A stretch of DNA of 34,161 nucleotides from Myxococcales bacterium (GTDB lineage: Bacteria; Myxococcota_A; Polyangia; Haliangiales; Haliangiaceae), in assembly GCA_028287115.1 (NCBI GenBank), contig JAQBQF010000169.1, positions 1 through 34,161 of the forward strand, given 5' to 3'. The position numbers and the translations under genes are program-made. How positions within the stretch are numbered: position 1 is the first letter of the stretch; every line of letters begins with the position of its first letter. Shown here piece after piece: positions 1-7,551 of this stretch. The notes under the pieces were generated by a model, which worked only from the letters and a program-made list of their open reading frames with translations, had not been told where the DNA came from and ran no database searches.

Positions 1-811
1 CGATGTCGGGTGCGCCAACGCCGGGGTTCGCAGGAACGCTGGCCGGAATCGTCGTCAGGCCGTGCGTGCCGAGCTCGGTCTTCATCGCGCCGATGAACTG
101 GTTGTAACCGTCGATGCCGGCGTCGCCGCTCGTCGCGCCGTCTTCATATTTGCCGAAGATCGCGACGACGTTGAGCGTGCCGTCTTCCCAGACTTTGGTG
201 TACTCGGGGAACTTGCCGGTCGTCTGGACCGGGCTTGGAGAGGTCGCACCGGAGGTCGCGTTGACGTCGCCGGCGGCGAGCGAGCAACCCGACGCCTTCG
301 GACGGAAGTAGTAGAACATCGAGCCGGAGTCGACATCGTGCGCGCCGAAGTCGATGCACTTCGCTTTGTACTTGGTCGCGAAGGCCTCTTGGCCCGAGTA
401 GGAGATGTCGAGCGGAAGCTTGAGATCGATCGATGCGGGCACCGCGTTGCGCTTCGCCCAGATCACCGGCAGTTTCGCGGTGTACGAGATCTGAACCTTG
501 CCGCCGGTGTTTGTCTTGACGATGTTGGACAGCACGACCTTGTCGACCCGGCCGACCGCGTTCATGCCGTTGAGCTGGCCAACCGTGTAGAGGAGCTGGT
601 CGCCGATCGTGGACTTGTCGTCCCACGACGAGTCGGTCACGAGCTTGCCGTTGAACTCGACATCGAGGAACACGCCGAGCGCACTCGAGTCTTCCTTGCC
701 GTCGTCGGTCTTGATCGATTCACCGTCATAGAGATCGCCGCTGTCGGTACAGGCGGAGAGGACGGGACCCGAGAGGGCGGTGGCGGCAAACACGGTCGCG
801 AGACGCTTCAT
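1..811 (-). CDS. Secreted lipoprotein of unknown function, C-terminus off the left edge
   Basis: The frame is open from ATG at 811 to the left edge, 270 codons, with no stop, so the C-terminus is missing. The N-terminus is a lipoprotein signal: basic MKR, a hydrophobic stretch, then LSAC with Cys21 as the lipidated residue and Thr at +2, which fits the outer membrane by the E. coli Lol rule. The mature start is acidic and polar (a TDSGDLYDG stretch, then GKEDSS), followed by what looks like a beta-rich secreted domain with two cysteines near residues 150-180. I do not recognise a named domain; similar proteins with a GKEDSSA-type linker are, from memory, common in Kofleriaceae-like genomes. 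No TANNNT element lies at 6-7 bases before this start, unlike most genes here; a GGGGCGG stretch just upstream could be a ribosome site. Confidence 0.8.
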   Translation of the reverse strand, partial: MKRLATVFAATALSGPVLSACTDSGDLYDGESIKTDDGKEDSSALGVFLDVEFNGKLVTDSSWDDKSTIGDQLLYTVGQLNGMNAVGRVDKVVLSNIVKTNTGGKVQISYTAKLPVIWAKRNAVPASIDLKLPLDISYSGQEAFATKYKAKCIDFGAHDVDSGSMFYYFRPKASGCSLAAGDVNATSGATSPSPVQTTGKFPEYTKVWEDGTLNVVAIFGKYEDGATSGDAGIDGYNQFIGAMKTELGTHGLTTIPASVPANPGVGAPDI

Positions 812-928
812 GCCGCCCCATCGAGCAAGCCCGATGCCGCGGTGCGTGAGGCCTAATGCCCCGAGATCACAGCCCGCGTCGCGCAACCGGAGTAGCCACC
901 CGGGTGCGACCGGCTGCCCATCTAGCCG

Positions 929-1180
929 CTACTCGGGCGTGGCAGTGCCGTCATCCCAGGCGATCGTCATCTCGTCGTCGTCGCCCAGGCCCTTCTCGAG
1001 CTGGGCGAGCAGCTCCGGATCTGCGCCATTGTCCGAGAGCAGCTCCATCGTGTCGCGATCGATGAAGTAGTCCTTGTCGTCGTCATGCTCTTCCTCGAGC
1101 TGGTCGACCAGGAACTTCAGGTGAACGTCACTGATGGCGCCGAGCTCGGCTCCCGTATCGAGGCGAATCAAACGCGGCAT
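929..1180 (-). CDS. Small acidic conserved protein, 83 aa
   Basis: This is a short cytoplasmic protein starting MPRLIRLDTGAELG and very rich in Asp and Glu, with runs such as EEEHDDD and GDDDE. The shape (a short beta start, a helix LKFLVDQLEEE, then a helix around LLSDNGADPELLAQLEKGL) recalls a small family widespread in delta-proteobacteria and myxobacteria; some databases give that family an enzyme name I do not trust, so I leave the function open. The frame extends upstream to 1306, but that extension is Arg/Ser junk antisense to the oxidoreductase. The start at 1180 is supported by a TTGACC-N18-CAGACT promoter that ends 6 bases before the ATG. It is divergent from the FAD oxidoreductase. 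Confidence 0.72.
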   Translation of the reverse strand: MPRLIRLDTGAELGAISDVHLKFLVDQLEEEHDDDKDYFIDRDTMELLSDNGADPELLAQLEKGLGDDDEMTIAWDDGTATPE

Positions 1181-1186
1181 GGGACG

Positions 1187-1216
1187 AGTCTGCCGAGTGC
1201 GGACGGTGCTGGTCAA
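1187..1216 (-). promoter_or_regulatory. Promoter of the small acidic protein gene
   Basis: On the minus strand, TTGACC (1211-1216) is followed by 18 bases and CAGACT (1187-1192), with 6 bases to the ATG at 1180. Transcription would start at or next to the A of ATG, so the message is probably leaderless. This is one of the few sites in the window with a recognisable -35. Confidence 0.55.
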
Positions 1217-1230
1217 TGGCTGGCGTGTGC

Positions 1231-1236
1231 TACAAG
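1231..1236 (+). promoter_or_regulatory. -10 element of the FAD oxidoreductase gene
   Basis: TACAAG preceded by TG (TGCTACAAG, an extended -10 form) lies 6 bases before the GTG at 1243. The upstream ATG at 1216 would precede this element, which argues for the GTG start and a leaderless message. The final T of the consensus is replaced by G. Confidence 0.45.
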
Positions 1237-1242
1237 GCGTGG

Positions 1243-2250
1243 GTGCACGAGCTGCCGAGCAGCACCGACGTCGCGATCGTCGGAGGCGGGTTCGCGGGCG
1301 CCGCAACGGCGTGGGCGTTGGCGCGCAAAGGCGTGCGCGATGTGGTCGTGCTCGAGCGCGAGGTGGAGCTCGGCAGATTCGCGAGCGGCCGCGGCGCCGG
1401 GCTCGGCCGCCAGATCACCGAAGACGACGACACGACCGCCTTGACCGTGCGCGGCGCGAGCCTTCTGCGCGAGCTCCCCGGCGTGTGGACGCAGACCGGG
1501 GGCCTCCTCGGCTTCGATCACGAAGCGCGCGCGCAAGATGCCCTCGCGCGGGCGCGCAGGTTCGGCGTTGCCGCGGAGATCATCGAGCGCGACGCCGTGA
1601 TCGATCGGTGGCCCGAGCTCGGAGCGCTGCCGATCGTCCACGCGCTGTGGGTACCGAGCGACGGCGCGATCGATGTTGCCGCATCGCTGCGTGCGCTCAC
1701 GGCTTCCGCACGCATCGTCCTCGGTGCGGGCGTCGAGCGACTCGAACGCGGTCGGGTCGTGACCTCGCGCGGCGCGATCACGGCGAAGGTGATCGTCGAT
1801 GCGACCGGCGCGTGGGCCGGCACGCTCGTTGGTGATCCGGCCCTCGAAGCATTCAAGCGACACGTCTACGTGATCGACGCCGAAACCGCGCCTGAAACCC
1901 CATGGCTGTGGAACCTCGGGGATCGCGAGCTCTACGTGCGCCGCGCGCCCGGCGGTGTGCTCGTCTCGCCGTGTGATGCGACGATCGTCCCGGCGGGCGC
2001 GCAAGAACCGGATCCGAGCGGCGACGCCAAGCTCCACGAGCTCCTCGGCAACACCGGCTTTTCCGAGGCCGCGATCGTCAGGCGCTGGGCGTGCCAGCGC
2101 ACGTTCACCGCCGATCGCAAGATGCGGCTCGGGCGCGACCCCGCACGACCGTGGCTCGTGTGGGCCGTCGGTCTCGGCGGCCACGGCGCGACCGCTGCAC
2201 CGGCTGTCGGCGAGCGCGTCGCGGATGCCGTCATCGAAGCGCTCGCGTAG
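1243..2250 (+). CDS. FAD-dependent oxidoreductase, DAO family
   Basis: The protein is a single D-amino-acid-oxidase/glycine-oxidase-like flavoprotein of about 335 residues. The N-terminus holds the Rossmann dinucleotide motif VAIVGGGFAGAATAWAL with the following acidic residue in VVVLERE that would bind the ribose of FAD. A mid-protein VIVDATGAWAG segment and the C-terminal VGLGGHGATAAPAVG segment are the usual second and third FAD contacts. Members oxidise amines or amino acids with release of H2O2, or pass electrons to a carrier; the substrate cannot be read from the sequence. No signal peptide is seen, so it is cytoplasmic. An in-frame ATG at 1216 would add nine residues, but GTG 1243 fits the -10 element at 1231-1236. 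It is transcribed away from the small acidic gene. Confidence 0.85.
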   Translation: MHELPSSTDVAIVGGGFAGAATAWALARKGVRDVVVLEREVELGRFASGRGAGLGRQITEDDDTTALTVRGASLLRELPGVWTQTGGLLGFDHEARAQDALARARRFGVAAEIIERDAVIDRWPELGALPIVHALWVPSDGAIDVAASLRALTASARIVLGAGVERLERGRVVTSRGAITAKVIVDATGAWAGTLVGDPALEAFKRHVYVIDAETAPETPWLWNLGDRELYVRRAPGGVLVSPCDATIVPAGAQEPDPSGDAKLHELLGNTGFSEAAIVRRWACQRTFTADRKMRLGRDPARPWLVWAVGLGGHGATAAPAVGERVADAVIEALA

Positions 2251-2291
2251 CAGGCGCGCGCGAACCGCTAGCGATCGCGAGCCACAACCCC

Positions 2292-3524
2292 CTACCGAAA
2301 TTCGTGGACTTCGATCGCACCGGCGTCCGCATTCGCGTGCAACTTCGACGCGACAAAGCCACCCGCGATCCGCGTGATGTGCCAGCCGAACCAGCCCTGA
2401 TCGACGCCGCGGACTTCCGCGAGCAGCGCGAGCGAGCGCGACGAGCGAATCTCGATCCGTCCGTCGCGGCCGTGCCACCACGGCGAACCGATCGCGAGAT
2501 CGCGAAACCCATCGCCATCGAGGTCGTCGATCGTGGCGAGCATGCGGCCGTAGAGCTCGCCGTCCTCGATCCCGGTGAGCAAGTGCAGGCGCTTGCCAGT
2601 CGCACCGGAGATGATGTTGACTTCACTACTTCCGGGCGCCGCTTCGACCTTGCCGCCGGGTGCCGCGATCACGAGATCGGCGATCCCGTCACCGTCGACA
2701 TCGTCGAGGGGCGCGAGCATCTGGCCGAACAAATGATCCGGGATGTCACCGATGATCTCGCGAATTGGCAACCCGGTCGCCGACGACGCGAGGGTCACGG
2801 CCCCGCGTTCCGCGCCGCCGATCGTGGCTGCGGGCGCACCGATCGCGACGTCGTTCTTGCCATCACCGTCGAGATCACCGATCGGCACCACGTACCAGCC
2901 GAACTGATCGCTGCCGTGCGTGCCGCCGATCGTGACGAGCACATGGCCATCGCGTCCGGATAGCAGATAGACATGGCCTTGCGACGGATTCGAAGGCGCT
3001 CCAACCCACAGATCTTCGAGCCCGTCGCCGTCGAGATCGCCGGCACGCGCGATGTGCCAGCCGAGTCCATCGTAGAGCGCTCCGGTCGCGCGCCAGATCC
3101 GACCGTGCGCGCCGTACGCATCGACGATGCCGCGGGGTCCTCCATCGAGCACCGCGTTCGGCGCGGACACGATCACGTCGGCCAAGCCGTCCCCGTCGAG
3201 ATCCGGCACCGCGAGCGCGATATGGCCAAACAGACCGTCGAGATATTCGCCATCCCAGTGCGCGAGCTGCACGCCAAGCTCGGTCCACGCGCCGGCTTCA
3301 CCGAACCCGCTGGGGCCACCGCGCCGTTCGCCGCCGACGACGTCGACGATCCCATCGCCATCGAGATCGAGCGGTTCGCCAAACCGAAACCCCAGCTCGC
3401 CACCGGCGGTGCCGTCGATATGCGCCACGCGGCACGTTCGATCCGAGCTCCGATCGGGGCACGCGTCATCGCCGCACGCAGCGACGACAACGAGCGTTAC
3501 GGCGCAACGACGAGCGAGCAACAC
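2292..3524 (-). CDS. FG-GAP repeat (integrin-like beta-propeller) lipoprotein
   Basis: The protein has at least six FG-GAP units, each with a calcium-binding DLDGDG or DVDGDG loop followed by xxDhxhGAP (for example DLDGDGLEDLWVGAP, DLDGDGKNDVAIGAP, DLDGDGFRDLAIGSP), so it should fold as a calcium-stabilised seven-bladed propeller. Such propellers bind ligands or other surface proteins. The frame is open to 3656, but upstream residues are Arg-rich read-through of the preceding gene. From GTG 3524 the protein starts VLLARRCAVTLVVVAAC, a short lipoprotein signal with Cys17 and Gly at +2. That start overlaps the end of the Cys-rich gene (stop at 3497) by 28 bases, so the two are probably co-transcribed and translationally coupled. 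No clear ribosome site is seen; TTG 3521 is an alternative start. Confidence 0.85.
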   Translation of the reverse strand: MLLARRCAVTLVVVAACGDDACPDRSSDRTCRVAHIDGTAGGELGFRFGEPLDLDGDGIVDVVGGERRGGPSGFGEAGAWTELGVQLAHWDGEYLDGLFGHIALAVPDLDGDGLADVIVSAPNAVLDGGPRGIVDAYGAHGRIWRATGALYDGLGWHIARAGDLDGDGLEDLWVGAPSNPSQGHVYLLSGRDGHVLVTIGGTHGSDQFGWYVVPIGDLDGDGKNDVAIGAPAATIGGAERGAVTLASSATGLPIREIIGDIPDHLFGQMLAPLDDVDGDGIADLVIAAPGGKVEAAPGSSEVNIISGATGKRLHLLTGIEDGELYGRMLATIDDLDGDGFRDLAIGSPWWHGRDGRIEIRSSRSLALLAEVRGVDQGWFGWHITRIAGGFVASKLHANADAGAIEVHEFR

Positions 3525-4444
3525 GCGACGAATCGATTGATGTTGCAGCCGGTGCCGATCGTCTCGAGGACCGGCGCGGCCGAGATCACACCGGTCGCAC
3601 GATCCAGCGTGACGTGCCTGCCGACGTGACCCTGATCTGCGGTCGCGTACGTCCACGGCGCCATGTCGGCATTACTGATGCAGCGACCCTCGCCGACGGT
3701 GTTTTGATCCATCCACCACTCGGTCACCGGGTTGTTGTTGTAGTCGACCGCGTTGACCGTCTCGCCCTTGACCGATGCGGCCATCAGCTTGTTGAACGGG
3801 CAGATCGCCGAGCCGGGCCAGTGCGCGGCGCAGTCGTTGTTTGCGCCGTCGATGCCGAGCGTCGCGGCATACATCCAGCGGCCGGTACCTGCCGGCAAGC
3901 TGCCGCGATAGATCAGCTTCGAGATGCAGCCACCGGCGACGCACGCTTCGTTCTGCGCGCACATCGTGCCCGCGTGGCCGGCGCCGCAATCGCCGCTCGC
4001 ACCGCAGTGCGTGCTGCTCGTCTGCGGATTGGTGCACGTGCCCGCGCACACGATATCGGTGGTCGCGCAGCCGCACACCCCGTTGTTGCAAGTCTCGTCC
4101 GGCGTGCACACGTGAGCAGTATCGGTCGCGCCGCAACCGCCGCAGTTCGCTTTGTCCATCGACGGATCGACGCAGCTGCCGCCGCAGTTGACGAGGCCGT
4201 TATCGCAACCCGCGGCGCACACGCCGAACGAGCACACGAGACCGTCGCCGCATTGCATGCCGCACTTGCCGCAATTGTCGCGATCCGACATCGGGTTACT
4301 GCACGCGCCACTGCACACGTTCTCGTCTGCAGCGCAGCTCGCACCGTGACAGAACAGGCTGTCGCCCTTGTTGCCGTCGGGACATTGCTGACAGGCAGCG
4401 CTCGCGAGTCCGAGTGCCACCACACCCAACAGCAGAAGCTTCAT
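3497..4444 (-). CDS. Cys-rich lipoprotein with C-terminal lectin/endostatin-like domain
   Basis: The signal peptide MKLLLLGVVALGLASAAC carries a lipobox with Cys18. Residues about 20-170 are a run of Cys-rich modules with the recurring pattern NCG-x-CG-x2-C-x5-C and CSxxCxNPxxDxxNCGxCG, of the type common in myxobacterial surface proteins. Residues about 175-315 form a separate domain with RWMYAATLGIDGANNDCAAHWPG, a WWMDQNT segment and the ending NRFVACC. That ending and the Trp/Cys layout recall the endostatin/C-type-lectin-like fold found in secreted bacterial proteins; this is my reading, not a search result. The product is likely displayed on the outer membrane and may bind glycans or protein. 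It heads the unit with the FG-GAP gene and has its own TATAGT element 6 bases before the ATG. Confidence 0.85.
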   Translation of the reverse strand: MKLLLLGVVALGLASAACQQCPDGNKGDSLFCHGASCAADENVCSGACSNPMSDRDNCGKCGMQCGDGLVCSFGVCAAGCDNGLVNCGGSCVDPSMDKANCGGCGATDTAHVCTPDETCNNGVCGCATTDIVCAGTCTNPQTSSTHCGASGDCGAGHAGTMCAQNEACVAGGCISKLIYRGSLPAGTGRWMYAATLGIDGANNDCAAHWPGSAICPFNKLMAASVKGETVNAVDYNNNPVTEWWMDQNTVGEGRCISNADMAPWTYATADQGHVGRHVTLDRATGVISAAPVLETIGTGCNINRFVACCSLVVAP

Positions 4445-4450
4445 TGGATC

Positions 4451-4456
4451 ACTATA
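4451..4456 (-). promoter_or_regulatory. -10 element of the Cys-rich lipoprotein gene
   Basis: TATAGT on the minus strand ends 6 bases before the ATG at 4444, which puts the transcription start at the start codon. The same TATAGT-N6-start arrangement recurs exactly at 12573 and 32612. Confidence 0.6.
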
Positions 4457-4467
4457 AGGTAGCCGGT

Positions 4468-4484
4468 GGGCTGCGGGCCAGCCC
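4468..4484. terminator. Hairpin between the di-haem operon and the Cys-rich gene
   Basis: GGGCTG and CAGCCC form a perfect 6-base stem with a 5-base loop. It lies just past the stop codon of the second di-haem oxidoreductase gene (stop ends at 4502) and upstream of the next promoter, a sensible place for a terminator. There is no T-run after it on either strand. Confidence 0.35.
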
Positions 4485-4501
4485 TTACGTTGCCCTACAC
4501 G

Positions 4502-6004
4502 CTACGGAACGCCGAGCCGCGGTGCTCGACGGAGTGAGGTCAAGAAGATGCGCAAGGCGCTCTGGTCGTCGCGCGACAGGGCGGTCCAGCTATCGCGCGC
4601 GAACGCGGCCTCTCCGCCGTGGCGCTCGATCGCGTGGTCGATCGTGACCGCCTGCCCGTCGTAGAAGTACGGCGCCGAATCGCCCACGCCCCACAGCCGC
4701 CGGGTCAGATAGAACCGAGGCGCGATGCCATGTTGCGGGTGCTTGCTCGCGTTGGCGTCCCCGAGATCGTGGCGCTTGAAGTCGCTGAACACGAATACCG
4801 GGTAGTCACCGGTCTCGTCCTGGGCGATCCGAGGCGCCTCGGCCTCGCGCGTGAGATCGACCGAGACGGTCCCACCGGTGACGGGCGACCGGATCGTCAC
4901 GGCCGGCGAGTGAAGCCGCAGGCTCGGGACGTGACACGATGCGCAACCGATCTGATCGAAGACCGCGCGGCCGTGCGCCCATTCGTCGACGAGGTAGGGC
5001 TCGGTCGGACCGGAAGGTTGCGCACGATCGACCGGCTGCTCGTGAGGCTTCATGATCTGCGTCTCGAGCGACGCGATGTAAACGGCGAGTTCCGTCGACT
5101 GCCCGGCGGTCAGCTCGTCTGGGATGCCATCTCCGTCGCGGTCCTCCGGAGGGCCGTCCCCCAGCATGACCGGATCATTCGACGCCGCGGCGCGAATCAC
5201 GACGTCTTCGCTCTGGATCCCGAAATGTAACGCGGCAGCCTCCGCGATGAACTCGTTGATCGTCGCGGCCGTGCCTTTCCAGCCGAACGGACGCACGACG
5301 AGATCCGGATCGATCCCGCGCACATCCTTGGTATCGAGGTGGCCATTCGCCGCGACGTGCAGTACGCCGTACGAGACTCCTTTGGTGACGAGCTCGACAT
5401 CGACGTTGGTGCCTCGTGCGATCGCCGCATCGCGCAGCGCCGCGAGCTCGGCCGTCATCTCGTCGCCGATCGCCTGCACGACACCGGCGCCGATCAGCGA
5501 CGGTGGATTGCGCGCATCGGCGCTCGACACGCGGTCGCCATCGCCGAGGATCAACGCGTTGTCCGCGACTCCGCCGGCGCCGGCAGGGCCGTTGCGAAAG
5601 TGACACGACGTGCAGGTCGTGGTCTCGGGACCACCTCGGCGATCGGTCTGCACGCGGTGAAACGGTGACGCGCTCGGTCCGGCCGCGAGTCCTTCTTCGA
5701 ACGTGTACGCGTGCTCGAACAACAGGCGGCCGGTCTCGTAGAGATCGAGCGTGCACGCGAGCTTGCGATCGATGCGCGCTTGATCGGCGCGTTGCGCGGT
5801 CATCCGCAGCACGTAGCCGGGCTCGACGGCCTCGCGGTAGCGCAGTCGTTGCCGCAGCGCGGATCGGCGATGAGCTTCGCGTGCGGCGTCGAGCGTCAGG
5901 CCCGTCGCGGGCGGTGCGAGGCCGCTGCAATCCGGGGGCGCCTCCGCCTGCGGCGTGTTGTCACCGCAAGCGGCGAGCAGCGCCAGGATTGCGAGGCGGC
6001 TCAC
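4502..6004 (-). CDS. Di-haem oxidoreductase (DUF1111 family) lipoprotein, second copy
   Basis: This is a 500-residue c-type cytochrome with two haem-binding motifs, CTSCH at 131-135 and CASCH at 354-358. The spacing and the flanking text (RRGGPETTTCTSCHFRNGPAGAGG; DLVVRPFGWKGTAATINEF; LWGVGDSAPYFYDGQA) are those of the di-haem oxidoreductase family PF06537, a relative of cytochrome c peroxidases. The N-terminus MSRLAILALLAAC is a very short lipoprotein signal with Cys13. The enzyme would sit in the periplasm on a membrane and exchange electrons with another carrier; its substrate is unknown. The start overlaps the stop of the upstream paralogue as ATGA (6001-6004), so it is the last gene of the OmpA/di-haem operon. 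An Arg-rich frame on the other strand is a shadow. Confidence 0.9.
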   Translation of the reverse strand: MSRLAILALLAACGDNTPQAEAPPDCSGLAPPATGLTLDAAREAHRRSALRQRLRYREAVEPGYVLRMTAQRADQARIDRKLACTLDLYETGRLLFEHAYTFEEGLAAGPSASPFHRVQTDRRGGPETTTCTSCHFRNGPAGAGGVADNALILGDGDRVSSADARNPPSLIGAGVVQAIGDEMTAELAALRDAAIARGTNVDVELVTKGVSYGVLHVAANGHLDTKDVRGIDPDLVVRPFGWKGTAATINEFIAEAAALHFGIQSEDVVIRAAASNDPVMLGDGPPEDRDGDGIPDELTAGQSTELAVYIASLETQIMKPHEQPVDRAQPSGPTEPYLVDEWAHGRAVFDQIGCASCHVPSLRLHSPAVTIRSPVTGGTVSVDLTREAEAPRIAQDETGDYPVFVFSDFKRHDLGDANASKHPQHGIAPRFYLTRRLWGVGDSAPYFYDGQAVTIDHAIERHGGEAAFARDSWTALSRDDQSALRIFLTSLRRAPRLGVP

Positions 6005-7551
6005 GGAGCCACCAGCTTGTGCGTGCGCGCGAGCGACAGCAGATACACGAGCAACGCGCTGCGATCGTCATCGGGAAGCGCGACGAACGCATCACGCGAG
6101 GCTTGCGCTTCACCGCCGTGAGCGCGGACCGCATCGCTGATCGTCGGCGCGCGCCCATCGTGCAGGTACGGCGCGGTATCGGCGAGTCCCCACAGCGGCC
6201 TCGTCAACCACTGCGTCTTCGGGATCGGTGCGCCGCCCGCGATCTGCTCGACCGGCGACGCGAGCTCGGTTCCCATTTCGTGTCGGCGAAGATCCGAGAA
6301 CAACGGGACGCCGTAGGCGCTGCCGATCAGATCGATCGCCTGGATCTTCGGACGCATCCCGGCGCGCGCGACGTCGATCGCAACCGTCGGGCTCGCCGTA
6401 TTTTCGGTTTGTTCCGCGTGCGTGACGACGATCGGATCGACGAGCGTCAGCGAGCGCACGTGGCAGGTACCGCATTGGACCTGATCGAACACCGCGCGGC
6501 CGCGCGCGAACCGATCGAGCAGCGACGGATCGTCGGGCGGCTGGACGATCGGGATCTCGAGCTGCGACAGATACGCGACCATCGTCGAGAGCATGCCGTC
6601 CTCGACCTCGATATTCGCGCCGTCGTTGTCGACGTCGTACCAGGGTCCATCGCCGTAGAGCGACGACGACACGCGGCCGTCGCGAACCGCCTGCTGATCG
6701 ACGAGCGACACGATGCCGAGGTGGACGCGAAATGACTCCTTGATCATCTCGCGCAGCGTCGGTTGATGGCCTTTCCACCCGAACGGCCGCACGACCAGGT
6801 CCGGCGACACGCCCGTGACGTGCGACGCGTCGACCGTGCCGTCGGGAAGCGCGGTGATCGATCCGAACGACAGGCCCTTCGCGGTCAGCGGTACCGTGAC
6901 AGAGGTGCCCGCCGTCGTCGCCATCACGATCGCGGCTGCGCGCCCGCTTGCGAGCTCGCTGGACATCTCGGTGGCGAGCGCCTGGATCGGCCCGAGCCCG
7001 AGCACGGCCGGCGCGTTGCGGACGTCGCTCTCGAGCGTGCGATCGCCATCGCCGCGGAAGTACGTGTTCTGCGTCAGCGTGCCGGCGCCGTCGTCGCCGC
7101 CGACCGCGTGACAGTCACCGCAGCTCATCGCATCGGGGCCGCCGAATGCGTTCTGTTGGACACGTCGCAGGTTCGGCGCCGCGCCCGGCCCGGCCTCGAT
7201 CCCGACATGACCGGCGAGCCCGTTACCGAGTCCTTGCTCGGGACGAAACTGATACGCGAACAGATCGTCGCCGACGCGAAACAGGTCATCGAGCGTGAAC
7301 ACCTGACGATCGAGCGCGAGCTGAGACAGTTGCGCGTGCTCGAGCTGTTCGCCGGGTTCGCGGGCGTCGAGCGCGCGGTCGAGATCCTCGCGGTGCTTCT
7401 TGCCGAGGGCGTCGTCGATCTCGAGCTCGAGATCGTGATCGGACGGAATCGTCAGCTGCTCGTCGAGATCGCTCGTGCGGGTCGCCAGTTGCATGCGCGC
7501 GTCGCACGCGAAACATAGCGTTGCAACGAACGTCACGCCGAGACGGGTCAT
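6001..7551 (-). CDS. Di-haem oxidoreductase (DUF1111 family), first copy
   Basis: This is the 516-residue paralogue of the downstream gene. Haem motifs are CGDCH at 144-148 and CGTCH at 360-364. The 216-residue gap between them is close to the 223 residues of the other copy, and the shared blocks DLVVRPFGWKGHQPT and LWGLADTAPYLHDGRAPTI show the same fold. The N-terminus has a signal sequence; Cys16 in LCFAC could be lipidated but the lipobox is poor, so a cleaved signal peptide is equally likely. Residues 30-100 are charged and unlike the other copy. The gene is joined by ATGA overlaps to the OmpA gene before it (7548-7551) and the second copy after it, so the three are almost certainly one message. 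Two unequal tandem copies suggest different partners or a heterodimer, which is inference. Confidence 0.9.
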   Translation of the reverse strand: MTRLGVTFVATLCFACDARMQLATRTSDLDEQLTIPSDHDLELEIDDALGKKHREDLDRALDAREPGEQLEHAQLSQLALDRQVFTLDDLFRVGDDLFAYQFRPEQGLGNGLAGHVGIEAGPGAAPNLRRVQQNAFGGPDAMSCGDCHAVGGDDGAGTLTQNTYFRGDGDRTLESDVRNAPAVLGLGPIQALATEMSSELASGRAAAIVMATTAGTSVTVPLTAKGLSFGSITALPDGTVDASHVTGVSPDLVVRPFGWKGHQPTLREMIKESFRVHLGIVSLVDQQAVRDGRVSSSLYGDGPWYDVDNDGANIEVEDGMLSTMVAYLSQLEIPIVQPPDDPSLLDRFARGRAVFDQVQCGTCHVRSLTLVDPIVVTHAEQTENTASPTVAIDVARAGMRPKIQAIDLIGSAYGVPLFSDLRRHEMGTELASPVEQIAGGAPIPKTQWLTRPLWGLADTAPYLHDGRAPTISDAVRAHGGEAQASRDAFVALPDDDRSALLVYLLSLARTHKLVAP

